This document shows positions 24,117 through 31,670 of a stretch of DNA of 35,663 nt, piece by piece. The stretch lies in assembly GCA_903955385.1 (NCBI GenBank), contig CAJBNH010000016.1:1-35663 (forward strand). The letters are read 5' to 3'. The translations under genes and the position numbers were made by a program. Each line of letters begins with the position of its first letter. Within the stretch, counting starts at the first letter, position 1. This stretch comes from an uncultured Myxococcales bacterium. GTDB lineage: Bacteria; Myxococcota_A; UBA9042. The notes beneath the pieces are model-generated. The model did not search any database and had not been told where the DNA came from. It saw only the letters and a program-made list of their open reading frames with translations.

Positions 24117-25325
24117 ATGAACCCACGAGACCCCGCGCCCGAGTACACCAGCCGCCATGCGGGCTTCTATGAGAAGAACGGTGAGACGCGGCGCGGTGTG
24201 CTGGCGGCGTCTGCCTTGCTGTCTGCCGATGCCGTTGCGACGCTGAACGATGGGCGACTGCCCTTCGAGATCGCCGACCGGATGACCGAGAACGTCGTGT
24301 CGACCTTCGCGCTGCCGCTGTCGGTGGCGCTGAACTTCCGGGTCAACCAGCGCGACCATCTGGTTCCGATGGTGGTGGAGGAGCCGTCGGTGGTGGCGGG
24401 CGCCTCGAACGCCGCAAGACTCGTGCGGGCCAGCGGCGGGTTCCACGGGCTTGCGGACCCGTCGATCCAGACGACGCAGGTGCAACTCGACGGTGTGCCC
24501 AACCCAGTGCAAGCCGCCGAGCGAATTCGGGAGCGGCGAGACGAGCTGTTGGCGCTGGGCAACGCCTCGATCCCGCGAATGGTCGCGAGGGGCGGCGGCT
24601 GCGTCGATGCCGACGTGCGGGTACTGGACCCCGAGTCGGGGATGATGGTCGTGCACTTGTACGTCGACGTCGGTGACGCGATGGGTGCGAACCTGGTCGA
24701 TACCGTGGCAGAGGCGGTGGCGCCACAGCTACAGGCTTGGGTCGGTGGGCGCGTGGGGCTGCGGATCCTGTCCAACCTGCCGTTGCGGCGCATGGTTCGG
24801 GTGCACGGCGAGGTCAGCGTCGAGAGCTTGGGCAGCGCGCAGCTGGCAGACGGCATCGTGTCTGCCAGTCGGTTCGCAGAGTTGGACCCCTTTCGCGCGG
24901 TTACCCACAACAAAGGGATCCTGAACGGGATCGATGCTGCGGCCCTGGCCTTGGGTCAGGACTGGCGGGCCATTGAAGCTGGCGCGCACGCGTACGCGGG
25001 GCAGGGTGAGGGCTATCGGCCGCTGGCGGTCTGGCGGCGCACCCCGACAGGCATTCGCGGTGACATCGCGCTGCCGCTCGCGGTGGGCACTGTCGGTGGG
25101 TCCACGCGGGCGCACCCGGGCGTGCGCGCATCGTTCGAGCTCGCCCGGGTCGATGGCGCCCGAATGCTTGCGTGCCTGCTGGCCGCCGTCGGTCTGGCCT
25201 CCAACCTCGCGGCGTTGCGAGCGCTTTCGGGAGAGGGCATTCAGCAAGGGCACATGCGGCTGCACGCACGCAAGCAGGGGCTGGACTCGCACTCGCCCGA
25301 TGCGGCCCTACGGGAGAAGGGATGA
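24117..25325 (+). CDS. mvaA: Hydroxymethylglutaryl-CoA reductase, class II
   Basis: This 402-residue cytoplasmic enzyme belongs to the mevalonate pathway and interconverts HMG-CoA and mevalonate. The bacterial class II form is recognised from ENVVSTFALPLSVALNF, MVVEEPSVVAGASNAA, DVGDAMGANLVDTVAE and HNKGILNGIDAAALALGQDW. Catalytic residues align with Pseudomonas mevalonii: Glu89, Lys266, Asp282 and His379 (Glu83, Lys267, Asp283, His381 there). It lacks the membrane domain of class I enzymes. The frame is open to 23958, but that part has no family similarity and covers the promoter region, so the ATG at 24117 is chosen. Its stop overlaps the ubiE start (ATGA), linking isoprenoid supply to quinone tail use. 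Cofactor preference (NADH or NADPH) cannot be read with confidence. Confidence 0.97.
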   Translation: MNPRDPAPEYTSRHAGFYEKNGETRRGVLAASALLSADAVATLNDGRLPFEIADRMTENVVSTFALPLSVALNFRVNQRDHLVPMVVEEPSVVAGASNAARLVRASGGFHGLADPSIQTTQVQLDGVPNPVQAAERIRERRDELLALGNASIPRMVARGGGCVDADVRVLDPESGMMVVHLYVDVGDAMGANLVDTVAEAVAPQLQAWVGGRVGLRILSNLPLRRMVRVHGEVSVESLGSAQLADGIVSASRFAELDPFRAVTHNKGILNGIDAAALALGQDWRAIEAGAHAYAGQGEGYRPLAVWRRTPTGIRGDIALPLAVGTVGGSTRAHPGVRASFELARVDGARMLACLLAAVGLASNLAALRALSGEGIQQGHMRLHARKQGLDSHSPDAALREKG

Positions 25326-26083
25326 CCGACACGCTCCAGACACCCCCTGCGACGCCGGTCGGAGCGCCGCTTGCCCAAGTCGGCGTGGCCGGCGGCAGCG
25401 GTGCCATGTTCGACCGCATCGCCGCGCGCTATGACCTGTTGAACCGCTGGATGACCTTTGGTGTAGACCAAGGCTGGCGTCGCCGCGCCGTGCGGATGCT
25501 TCAGGCGACGAAGGGCGCGCGCATTCTGGACTTGGCGACGGGCACGGCAGACTTGGCGGTGGTGGCGGCGCGACAGCTGCCCGACGCCCACGTCACCGGG
25601 CTGGACCCCTCTGAAGGCATGATGGCCGTCGGTCGCGCGAAGATCGCCCGCTTGGGGCTGGTCGACAGGATCGAGCTCCTGACCGGCGATGCTCAGGCCC
25701 TGCCGTTCGACGACGCCAGCTTCGACGGCATCACGATGGGGTTCGGCATCCGCAACGTCCCCGACCGCGCCGCCGCCCTGCGCGAGATGGCGCGCGTCCT
25801 GAAGCCGGGAGCCCGGGTCGTCATCCTCGAGACCAGCCAGCCGCGCGGAGGCCCCATCGCCTGGGGGGCCCGTCTGTACATGGGTCGCGTCGTGCCGTGG
25901 TTGGGCGGGCTGCTTGCCGGGGCTCCCGTTGAGTACAAGTACCTGCATGAGTCGACAGCGGATTTCCCTGACCCTCAGGCGTTTGCAGCCCTGATGACGT
26001 CCTGCGGGCTGCGAGTGCTCGACGTGGTTCCGCTGCTGGCTGGTGTCGCTGTCCTGCACTGCGCTGAGCGTCCCCGGGACTGA
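25322..26083 (+). CDS. ubiE: Demethylmenaquinone/ubiquinone C-methyltransferase UbiE/MenG
   Basis: This 253-residue SAM-dependent methyltransferase methylates the ring of the polyprenylated quinone precursor, in menaquinone and/or ubiquinone synthesis. Visible are MFDRIAARYDLLNRWMTFGVDQ, the SAM motif ILDLATGTADLA, the acidic LDPSEGMM, the family signature MGFGIRNVPDR, and MARVLKPGARVVILETSQP. The length and order are normal for COG2226; the N-terminal 27 residues are an added Pro/Gly-rich extension. Start codon ATG at 25322 overlaps the mvaA stop by 4 bp, indicating translational coupling. A menaquinone role is favoured because the neighbouring multihaem cytochromes and Fnr-like regulator imply anaerobic respiration, but the protein alone does not decide it. 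Confidence 0.95.
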   Translation: MTDTLQTPPATPVGAPLAQVGVAGGSGAMFDRIAARYDLLNRWMTFGVDQGWRRRAVRMLQATKGARILDLATGTADLAVVAARQLPDAHVTGLDPSEGMMAVGRAKIARLGLVDRIELLTGDAQALPFDDASFDGITMGFGIRNVPDRAAALREMARVLKPGARVVILETSQPRGGPIAWGARLYMGRVVPWLGGLLAGAPVEYKYLHESTADFPDPQAFAALMTSCGLRVLDVVPLLAGVAVLHCAERPRD

Positions 26084-26157
26084 GGCAGCGGCGTTCGCTG
26101 GCCCGAAATGCCCATGTGGACTACGCTTGGCGCACACTTCGCATCGAGGTTCCCCCC

Positions 26158-27258
26158 ATGTTCGACGCAACCAAGATCAAGCGTATTGCCATCAACACGG
26201 GCGGCGGCGACGCCCCCGGCCTGAATGCCGTCATCCGTGCCACCACGCTGGCTGCGCTCGAGCGCGGTTGGGAGGTCTATGGCATCCGCCACGGTTACCG
26301 CGGCCTGCTGGATCTGGACGACATGATGCGTCTGGACGCCAAGGCCGTGCGCGGCATCACCCACTTGGGCGGGACCATTCTGGGAACGGCCAACAAGGGG
26401 AATCCCTTTGAGTTTCCGGTCAAGGCCGCCGACGGCACCGTGTCCGTGGTCGACCGCTCGGACGAGGTGGTCGCCAACTTCCACAAGTGCGGTCTGGATG
26501 CCCTGGTCTGCATCGGCGGCGACGGCTCGCTGCGGATTGCCCAGAAGTTCATTGAAAAGGGCATTCCGATCATCGGCGTACCCAAGACCATCGACAACGA
26601 CCTCGCCGGCACCGTGATGACATTCGGCTTCGACACCGCTGTCGCCACAGCTACCGACGCCATCGACAAGCTGCATTCGACGGCAGAGGCCCACGAGCGC
26701 GTGATGATCGTCGAGGTCATGGGGCGCTACGCCGGCTGGATCGCCATGAACGCCGGGCTGTCCGGGTCGGCCGACATCATCCTGATCCCTGAGATCCCGT
26801 TCGATATCGACAAGGTGTGCGCCAAGGTGCAGCGCCGCGAGGCAGCCGGTCGCCACTTCTCGATCGTCGTGTGCGCAGAGGGTGCCCACCCCGCCGGCAT
26901 GGACATGCTGGTCCGTGGTCCCAAGGAGGCCGGACGCGAGGTCCTGCTCGGCGGCATCGGTGAGTACGTAGCGAAGGAAATCGCTGCGCGAACCGGCAAG
27001 GAGACCCGCAGCATCGTGCTGGGCCACCTGCAACGCGGTGGCAGCCCCTCGACCTTCGACCGGTTGCTTGGTTTGCGGTTTGGTGCCGCCGCGGTCCGCT
27101 GTTTGGCGGAGGGCAAGATCAACGTGATGGTGGCCTTGGACCCGCCTACGGTGAAAGCCATCCCGCTGAATCAGGCCATCGAGCGCATGAAGACCGTGCC
27201 GCTGGACTGCGACACCATCCAGACGGCACGGGCTTTGGGCGTGGCGTTGGGCGACTAG
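26158..27258 (+). CDS. pfkA: 6-phosphofructokinase, group III-like, predicted ATP-dependent
   Basis: This 366-residue enzyme phosphorylates fructose 6-phosphate in glycolysis. Family motifs are INTGGGDAPGLNAV, IGGDGSL, PKTIDND with catalytic base Asp146, EVMGRYAGWIA and LGHLQRGGSPSTFDR. Donor specificity can be judged: Gly123 sits at the position equivalent to E. coli Gly104 (Asp in PPi enzymes), favouring ATP, while Lys143 sits at the position of Gly124 (Lys in PPi enzymes). This Gly/Lys pair is the pattern of ATP-dependent enzymes in the mixed group III, such as actinobacterial PFK. GAGG lies upstream of the ATG at 26158. Its stop is 4 bp from the stop of the convergent gene. Confidence 0.95.
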   Translation: MFDATKIKRIAINTGGGDAPGLNAVIRATTLAALERGWEVYGIRHGYRGLLDLDDMMRLDAKAVRGITHLGGTILGTANKGNPFEFPVKAADGTVSVVDRSDEVVANFHKCGLDALVCIGGDGSLRIAQKFIEKGIPIIGVPKTIDNDLAGTVMTFGFDTAVATATDAIDKLHSTAEAHERVMIVEVMGRYAGWIAMNAGLSGSADIILIPEIPFDIDKVCAKVQRREAAGRHFSIVVCAEGAHPAGMDMLVRGPKEAGREVLLGGIGEYVAKEIAARTGKETRSIVLGHLQRGGSPSTFDRLLGLRFGAAAVRCLAEGKINVMVALDPPTVKAIPLNQAIERMKTVPLDCDTIQTARALGVALGD

Positions 27259-27262
27259 CCGG

Positions 27263-28006
27263 TCAGTCCGGATTCAAGAAGCGCACGGCTTGGCGCAGCA
27301 GAACCTTGCGCCCGAACTCCGCGAACTCCACTTCGATCTTGTCGCCGCGGTCCGCCACCACGTCGCCATCGCCGAATCGGTCGTGGTGCACGCGAGCCGT
27401 CGGACGCGCGGGCCCGACCAGCATCGGCTTGAACGACCCGTGGCCAGACGAGGACAGGGCATCGACGATCGCCGCCTCCCCGTGGAAGTACGTGAAGACG
27501 TCCCGCACCCAATAGAACAGCGTGACCTTGTCGGCCGCCATCCGCTCGGTACCCAAGTACGTCAGCATCTCGATCTCGACGGGGTCCCCCGGCACGGTGC
27601 GGTCCATCGCGATGAACGTCGTGCGGTCGCCGGGCTCGGGGCGAACGGCCAGCGCGATGAGGCGGCGGGCCATCCCGTGGTCGTTCCACGCCCGTTGCGT
27701 GTTCGCGGCGACCTGATCGAAGCCAAACGACCGCCATTTCCGCAGCGCCGGCAGTCGAGCGGCGAACACGGCCAAGACGTCGTCCGGCAGAGCGGTACCC
27801 AGCTCCTCCTCGATGCGGAGCAGTTCGTCCAACTCGATGCAGGCAGGACCATGCAAGTCGTCGGACTCATGGGTGTCCGCGTCGTCCGGGTCGTCGCGCT
27901 GGGTGCGTTCGAGACGGGCGTGTTCGCGGGCGCGGAACCCGGTCAGCAATCGGCGGAGTTCTTCGGAGACGTGAAGGGCGCGGGGAGTGCGTGGGGGAAC
28001 GTGCAT
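27263..28006 (-). CDS. Hypothetical protein with SMI1/KNR4-like segment and UvrD-tail-like domain
   Basis: This is a 247-residue soluble protein of unknown function. The N-terminal 60 residues are charged and low-complexity. Residues about 62-95 (LLRIEEELGTALPDDVLAVFA) resemble the entry helix of SMI1/KNR4-type domains, weakly. The middle part reads like a globular alpha/beta domain. The C-terminal 45 residues (RVHHDRFGDGDVVADRGDKI, then EVEFAEFGRKVLLRQAVRFL) match the small barrel found at the C-terminus of UvrD/PcrA helicases and in CarD-like RNA polymerase binders: V-x-H-x-x-F-G-x-G-x-V, a turn, then V-x-F and a helix. That domain contacts RNA polymerase or nucleic acid, so a transcription- or repair-associated role is possible. 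No ribosome binding site is present and a promoter abuts the ATG. Confidence 0.85.
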   Translation of the reverse strand: MHVPPRTPRALHVSEELRRLLTGFRAREHARLERTQRDDPDDADTHESDDLHGPACIELDELLRIEEELGTALPDDVLAVFAARLPALRKWRSFGFDQVAANTQRAWNDHGMARRLIALAVRPEPGDRTTFIAMDRTVPGDPVEIEMLTYLGTERMAADKVTLFYWVRDVFTYFHGEAAIVDALSSSGHGSFKPMLVGPARPTARVHHDRFGDGDVVADRGDKIEVEFAEFGRKVLLRQAVRFLNPD

Positions 28007-28012
28007 GGGCCA

Positions 28013-28042
28013 AGTCTAGGTCGCGCGAAGTGCGGATGTCAG
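28013..28042 (-). promoter_or_regulatory. Sigma-70-type promoter for a leaderless transcript
   Basis: The minus strand has CTGACA (28037-28042, 5 of 6), an 18-bp spacer and TAGACT (28013-28018, 4 of 6). Only 6 nt separate the -10 from the ATG at 28006, so the RNA would begin at the start codon. Confidence 0.5.
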
Positions 28043-28069
28043 CCCCTGCCGTCACATTTTCGGCACGGG

Positions 28070-29590
28070 TCAGAAAGGTCCGCGGGGCTGCACGTAGTGC
28101 GGTTGCTCGCGGGGCGAGGCCCAGCGCTGGAACAACTCGCGCTCGAACGGGTCGGCGCGGCGGATGCGCGTCATCAGAAAGTCCATGATACCCATGTGCT
28201 TCTTGCACCACGTCGAGTCTGCCATTCGCCCGTGCAGGCTGCCCTGCTCGCCGTAGTTGTGCACCGGACAAACGCCGCACCAGGGCTTGTAGGCGCAGGT
28301 GGCGCAACCGGGCTGCCCTTCCAACGTTGAGGCAAGCGACATGGCGCGCACGACGGCCCCGGAGACTACGTCGCGGTAGCGGTCCTGGCCCACCACGCCG
28401 ATTTGGAACGTGGCGTCGCCCTTGCGGTCGACCATGCGCCCCTCGTCGCAAGTGAATAGCCGCCCGTCGTGGTTGTAAGCCACCTGCCCGATGCCCGCAC
28501 CGCATGGAGAGCGGATGTCCAGGAAATTCGGCTCGTCATGCCCCAGAATCTTGCCCAAGAACACCGCCGCAGTGCGCTCTACGAAGTCCACGCCTTGGCG
28601 GTTCAGGTCGACGACGGCCTCGAACGCCTCGCGATAGAACGCAAGGAACGCGTCCATGTCGTAGCCCAACCGCTCGCGAGCGACGCTGGCGAATCCGAAC
28701 GGGTCCAAGTGGCGCAGGAAAATGCCGCGACAGCCCACGGCGACGTACTCGTCGATCAACGCCTTGGCGTGGGGCAGCGACAGGCGGGTAACGGTGGGCA
28801 GTGCCTCGACTCGGTAAAGCGTCGGGTCCAACCCCCGCTGTCCGTACGCTTCGTTGATGCGGCGGATCCAGCGCACGGCAGTCTCGTGGGACGCGCCTTC
28901 CTTCCACACCCGCACGCCGTCGTGCAGGAATGCGGGACCGTCCAAGCTGGTACAGATCTGCACTTGGCGATCGAGCAGCCACGCCAACTTCTCTTCGTCC
29001 ATCAGGCTCAGGTTCGTCACCAGCGCGAACATCAGGGACTTGCCGGCGATGGCGTTCTTCTGCCGCGCGTACTCGATCACGTGTTCCACAACCGGCCAGT
29101 TGACCAGCGGTTCTCCGCCCTGGAACTCGATGGTCAACGAGGGCGACGTGGTCTCGAACGCGAAGTCCACCGACCGCTCCGCGATCTCGATCGACATGTC
29201 GGTCTCGACGGCATCCATGCGCGCCCGCGACGCGTGGCAGTACTGACAGGTGTGGTTGCAGCGCAGGGTCACGACCAGAATGTGCAGGTTCGGTCCGAAG
29301 GCCAGGAACCGCTGCTTGCGACGCACCCGCTCGGTCAGCAGGTCGCGGTCCAGTCCATCGATCCAAAAATGACGTTCTGCCAAGCGGACATGCAGTTCTT
29401 CATCCGGTGTCACCCGGCCCTCGAGGACTCGCGTCAGTTCGTCGTCCTCCACGAAGGCGTGGTCGCCAAAATCCGTCGTCAACAGCCACCGTCCGTCTAC
29501 GCGGCGGCGCTGGAACGGGACCAGCGCGTCCAAACGCAGCCGCTGCAGCGACACGCTCTGGACGGGTAGGGGGGGGCTGCGCAGGGTCAT
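28070..29590 (-). CDS. hxsB: HxsB-type radical SAM/SPASM peptide maturase
   Basis: This 506-residue radical SAM enzyme resembles HxsB of the His-Xaa-Ser RiPP-like system. An N-terminal domain (about 20-95; RRRVDGRWLLTTDFGDHAF, LAERHFW) precedes the radical SAM core. Its cluster motif is Cys111-x3-Cys115-x2-Cys118 in VTLRCNHTCQYCHASR. GGEPLVNW (the GGE motif), ALVTNLSLMD and CTSLDGPAFLHD follow. The C-terminal SPASM region starts at Cys363 (RSPCGAGIGQ) and continues with FTCDEGRM, GCATCAYKPWCGVCPVHNYG and a last Cys in STWCKKH. These would bind two auxiliary clusters. AGAGGTGGG precedes the ATG at 29590. HxsA, HxsC and HxsD, the usual partners, are not in the window; the immediate neighbours are a Crp/Fnr regulator and another radical SAM protein. 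Confidence 0.9.
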   Translation of the reverse strand: MTLRSPPLPVQSVSLQRLRLDALVPFQRRRVDGRWLLTTDFGDHAFVEDDELTRVLEGRVTPDEELHVRLAERHFWIDGLDRDLLTERVRRKQRFLAFGPNLHILVVTLRCNHTCQYCHASRARMDAVETDMSIEIAERSVDFAFETTSPSLTIEFQGGEPLVNWPVVEHVIEYARQKNAIAGKSLMFALVTNLSLMDEEKLAWLLDRQVQICTSLDGPAFLHDGVRVWKEGASHETAVRWIRRINEAYGQRGLDPTLYRVEALPTVTRLSLPHAKALIDEYVAVGCRGIFLRHLDPFGFASVARERLGYDMDAFLAFYREAFEAVVDLNRQGVDFVERTAAVFLGKILGHDEPNFLDIRSPCGAGIGQVAYNHDGRLFTCDEGRMVDRKGDATFQIGVVGQDRYRDVVSGAVVRAMSLASTLEGQPGCATCAYKPWCGVCPVHNYGEQGSLHGRMADSTWCKKHMGIMDFLMTRIRRADPFERELFQRWASPREQPHYVQPRGPF

Positions 29591-29622
29591 GGAACCCACC
29601 TCTGGGGATGCGTGCGAGGCGG

Positions 29623-30300
29623 TCAGGAGCGTGCCGCGGCCGACGAGGAGCGGGGAATCGGGCGCGTGGGCACTCCCTTGCAGATCCAGCGGCCGCGTAC
29701 GGTCACGAGGCCCGCCCGCGCCAGCCTCTGCACCACGCGAGACACGGTGGCCGGGGCCAGCCCCACCAGATCGGCAAGCTCCTGTCGCGTGATCGGCAGT
29801 CGCGTCCACGAGCCAGGTTCGGCGCGGTCGGTCAGGTCGAGCAGCAGGGCGCGCACCCGCTCCTCCGCGGTCATCGCACCGACGAGCAGGACAGAACGGC
29901 GCAGGGAAGTTGCTTCCTCGCTCAGGGCCTTCACCACCGCAACACCCTGTTCCGGAGTGCCGCGGATGCGGTCCAACACGGCCTGAACCGGAACCCGGCA
30001 CACCCTGGCGTGCGTCACGGCTTCGACGGTGCCTTGGTAGACGCCGTGGGATAGCGCCTCGGTCCCGATGAGATCACCCGGCTTGATCAAGCGGATGCCC
30101 TGACTGCGACCATCCGGAAGGGTGCGCGTCTCCTGCAGAAAGCCATCGACCGCCGTGAACACCGCATCGGCGACGTCGCCCTCCAGGTACAAGGTGCTGT
30201 GGCGCTGGATGTTCAGCTGGTTGGCCGGCCGACCGTTGCAGGTCGAACAGCTGGGCCGCAGGTGAATCTTCTTCTCGCAGACGGGGCAAGGCGTGGGCAT
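29623..30300 (-). CDS. Crp/Fnr-family transcription regulator with four N-terminal cysteines
   Basis: This 225-residue regulator has an N-terminal CPVC (Cys5, Cys8) and CSTC (Cys18, Cys21). A cyclic-nucleotide-binding-type beta roll occupies about residues 25-125 (LYLEGDVADAVFTAVDGFLQ, RLIKPGDLIG), with a dimerisation helix and a C-terminal winged HTH at about 165-215 (TRQELADLVGLAPATVSRVV). FNR senses oxygen through N-terminal Cys and a [4Fe-4S] cluster; here two CxxC pairs could bind a cluster or zinc. The cAMP-binding Arg/Ser signature is not evident. AAGGAAG precedes the ATG at 30300, and a palindrome of the Crp/Fnr type lies 47-62 nt upstream, suggesting autoregulation. hxsB starts 32 bp downstream, so the two are probably co-transcribed. 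Confidence 0.93.
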   Translation of the reverse strand: MPTPCPVCEKKIHLRPSCSTCNGRPANQLNIQRHSTLYLEGDVADAVFTAVDGFLQETRTLPDGRSQGIRLIKPGDLIGTEALSHGVYQGTVEAVTHARVCRVPVQAVLDRIRGTPEQGVAVVKALSEEATSLRRSVLLVGAMTAEERVRALLLDLTDRAEPGSWTRLPITRQELADLVGLAPATVSRVVQRLARAGLVTVRGRWICKGVPTRPIPRSSSAAARS

Positions 30301-30346
30301 TCGAGGGTCTTCCTTGGGACAGAGCAAGGCGCTTTGTCGCAGGGAA

Positions 30347-30362
30347 TGTGATCCAGGTCAAC
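30347..30362. promoter_or_regulatory. Crp/Fnr-type operator upstream of the regulator gene
   Basis: TGTGATCCAGGTCAAC on the plus strand is close to both the FNR box (TTGAT-N4-ATCAA; here GTGAT-CCAG-GTCAA) and the Crp box (TGTGA-N6-TCACA). It lies in the 84-bp gap between the radical SAM gene and the Crp/Fnr gene. Its position suits direct control of the regulator and hxsB. Confidence 0.6.
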
Positions 30363-30384
30363 GTCTGATTGTCCGGCTGGGGGC

Positions 30385-31599
30385 TCAACAGACGAAAGCA
30401 TCCAGATCGTAAGGCGCCGCGCGGGGACCACCGGAAGGCCATACGGTCTCCAGTGCGCGCTTGAACTTATCGAGTTCCCGCTCCGCCTCGTCCAAGGGCA
30501 GGGCATCGGGACTTCGCGCGTCCCCAGCACCCTCCGCTCCCTCGAACGGGCGGTACGGCGACAGGCTGACGACGTCCTGGACACCCAGTGGCATTCGGCG
30601 CAGGACCTCGGTCGTGTCGTGCAGGTGCCGGTCCGCCCACGCGCTACCTCCAACGCCCACCAGCACCGTCAGTCCGACCGACAGCCCCGCTTCGGCCAGC
30701 CGTTCCACAGCGGACTGCACATCCCGCAGCGGTTCGCGCCGACTCAGCGTCTCCCGCAGGTCGACGCACCCGCTCTCCAGCCCGAGATAGACCCGCCGCA
30801 ACCCGGAGTTGCGAAGCTCGATCAGGTCCGTAACCTGACGCCGCAAGACCGAGTCCGGCGCACCAAAGGCATCGACGGCAGCGAACTGGAATCGAGTCGG
30901 AATCGCCCGCAGCTGATCGAGCAGCACCTCTTGGGGGGGCAGGAAGGCGTCAGCGTCACCCAAGAAGGCCGTGCGGCGCATGTCCAACGCCGGTCCAAAA
31001 TAGCGTGCAACCTCGTCCAAGTGCTGGAGCCATGTCAGACCCTTGCGCACCGACGTCGGCACGTTCGCATATAAGGTGCAGTAACTGCAGCGGTTCCACG
31101 CGCAGCCGCGAGTCGACTGCAAATACACCACACGGTACAGCTCTCCCGGCACCGCGGGTACGGGCCCTCCGTAGAGCGCCTCGAACCGCGCTGCATCCGC
31201 GGCGTGCTCAGCAGGTCCTTGCGTCGCGGTGAAGGCCAGAAAGCGCTCGGCAGCGTCGCGCAATGCAACGACAGTTCCTGAAGCCGGGACGCGTGTGCGC
31301 AGGTCTTCCACCAACGCGGCCGTCTCGCTTTGCACGCGAGCCAACACCAAGTCGGCAGCTTCTCGCTCGATCCGCCGCGCCGGACGTGTGCCGACCAGCC
31401 CAGCTACCATCCGATGGTCCAGCCCCCGTCGGTAGTAGCGGCCGTCGCGAATGCCCCCCAGCCAACGCCCGCCCGCGTCCCACGTGTCGACGCGATGTCG
31501 CCCCAGCGCTGCGGTCAGCGACCCAGGCTTCAGCGAGAGGTGGACCGGACCAGCCGTCGTGTCGGGGAAGGTGACGATCAAAGCGGCTCCGCACGGCAA
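30385..31599 (-). CDS. Radical SAM protein with CX4CX2C cluster motif
   Basis: This 404-residue protein has an N-terminal domain (about 1-150) and a radical SAM core. The cluster-binding cysteines are Cys166, Cys171 and Cys174 in TRGCAWNRCSYCTLY, spaced CX4CX2C rather than the standard CX3CX2C. That spacing is found in a COG1032-like radical SAM group of unknown function with GCxxNxCxFC motifs. FLGDADAFLPP, RRVYLGLESG and LTVLVGVGG are the later core strands (the HemN/Elp3/MiaB-like order). No SPASM or B12-binding domain is seen. The start is a TTG at 31599, with a second TTG at 31581 possible. It is divergent from the multihaem cytochrome gene and upstream of the Crp/Fnr and hxsB genes on the same strand. 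Confidence 0.88.
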   Translation of the reverse strand: MPCGAALIVTFPDTTAGPVHLSLKPGSLTAALGRHRVDTWDAGGRWLGGIRDGRYYRRGLDHRMVAGLVGTRPARRIEREAADLVLARVQSETAALVEDLRTRVPASGTVVALRDAAERFLAFTATQGPAEHAADAARFEALYGGPVPAVPGELYRVVYLQSTRGCAWNRCSYCTLYANVPTSVRKGLTWLQHLDEVARYFGPALDMRRTAFLGDADAFLPPQEVLLDQLRAIPTRFQFAAVDAFGAPDSVLRRQVTDLIELRNSGLRRVYLGLESGCVDLRETLSRREPLRDVQSAVERLAEAGLSVGLTVLVGVGGSAWADRHLHDTTEVLRRMPLGVQDVVSLSPYRPFEGAEGAGDARSPDALPLDEAERELDKFKRALETVWPSGGPRAAPYDLDAFVC

Positions 31600-31670
31600 T
31601 CTCTGCGCGAGGGCGTGACGGTAGGAAGGTCTGGGTCAATTGGCAAGGAATGGCACACGCAAGGCCTCCT

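Noticed and set aside
26158-27258. PPi-dependent phosphofructokinase
   Set aside because: Lys143 fits the PPi type, but Gly123 at the Gly104-equivalent position favours ATP; the combination matches ATP-dependent group III enzymes.
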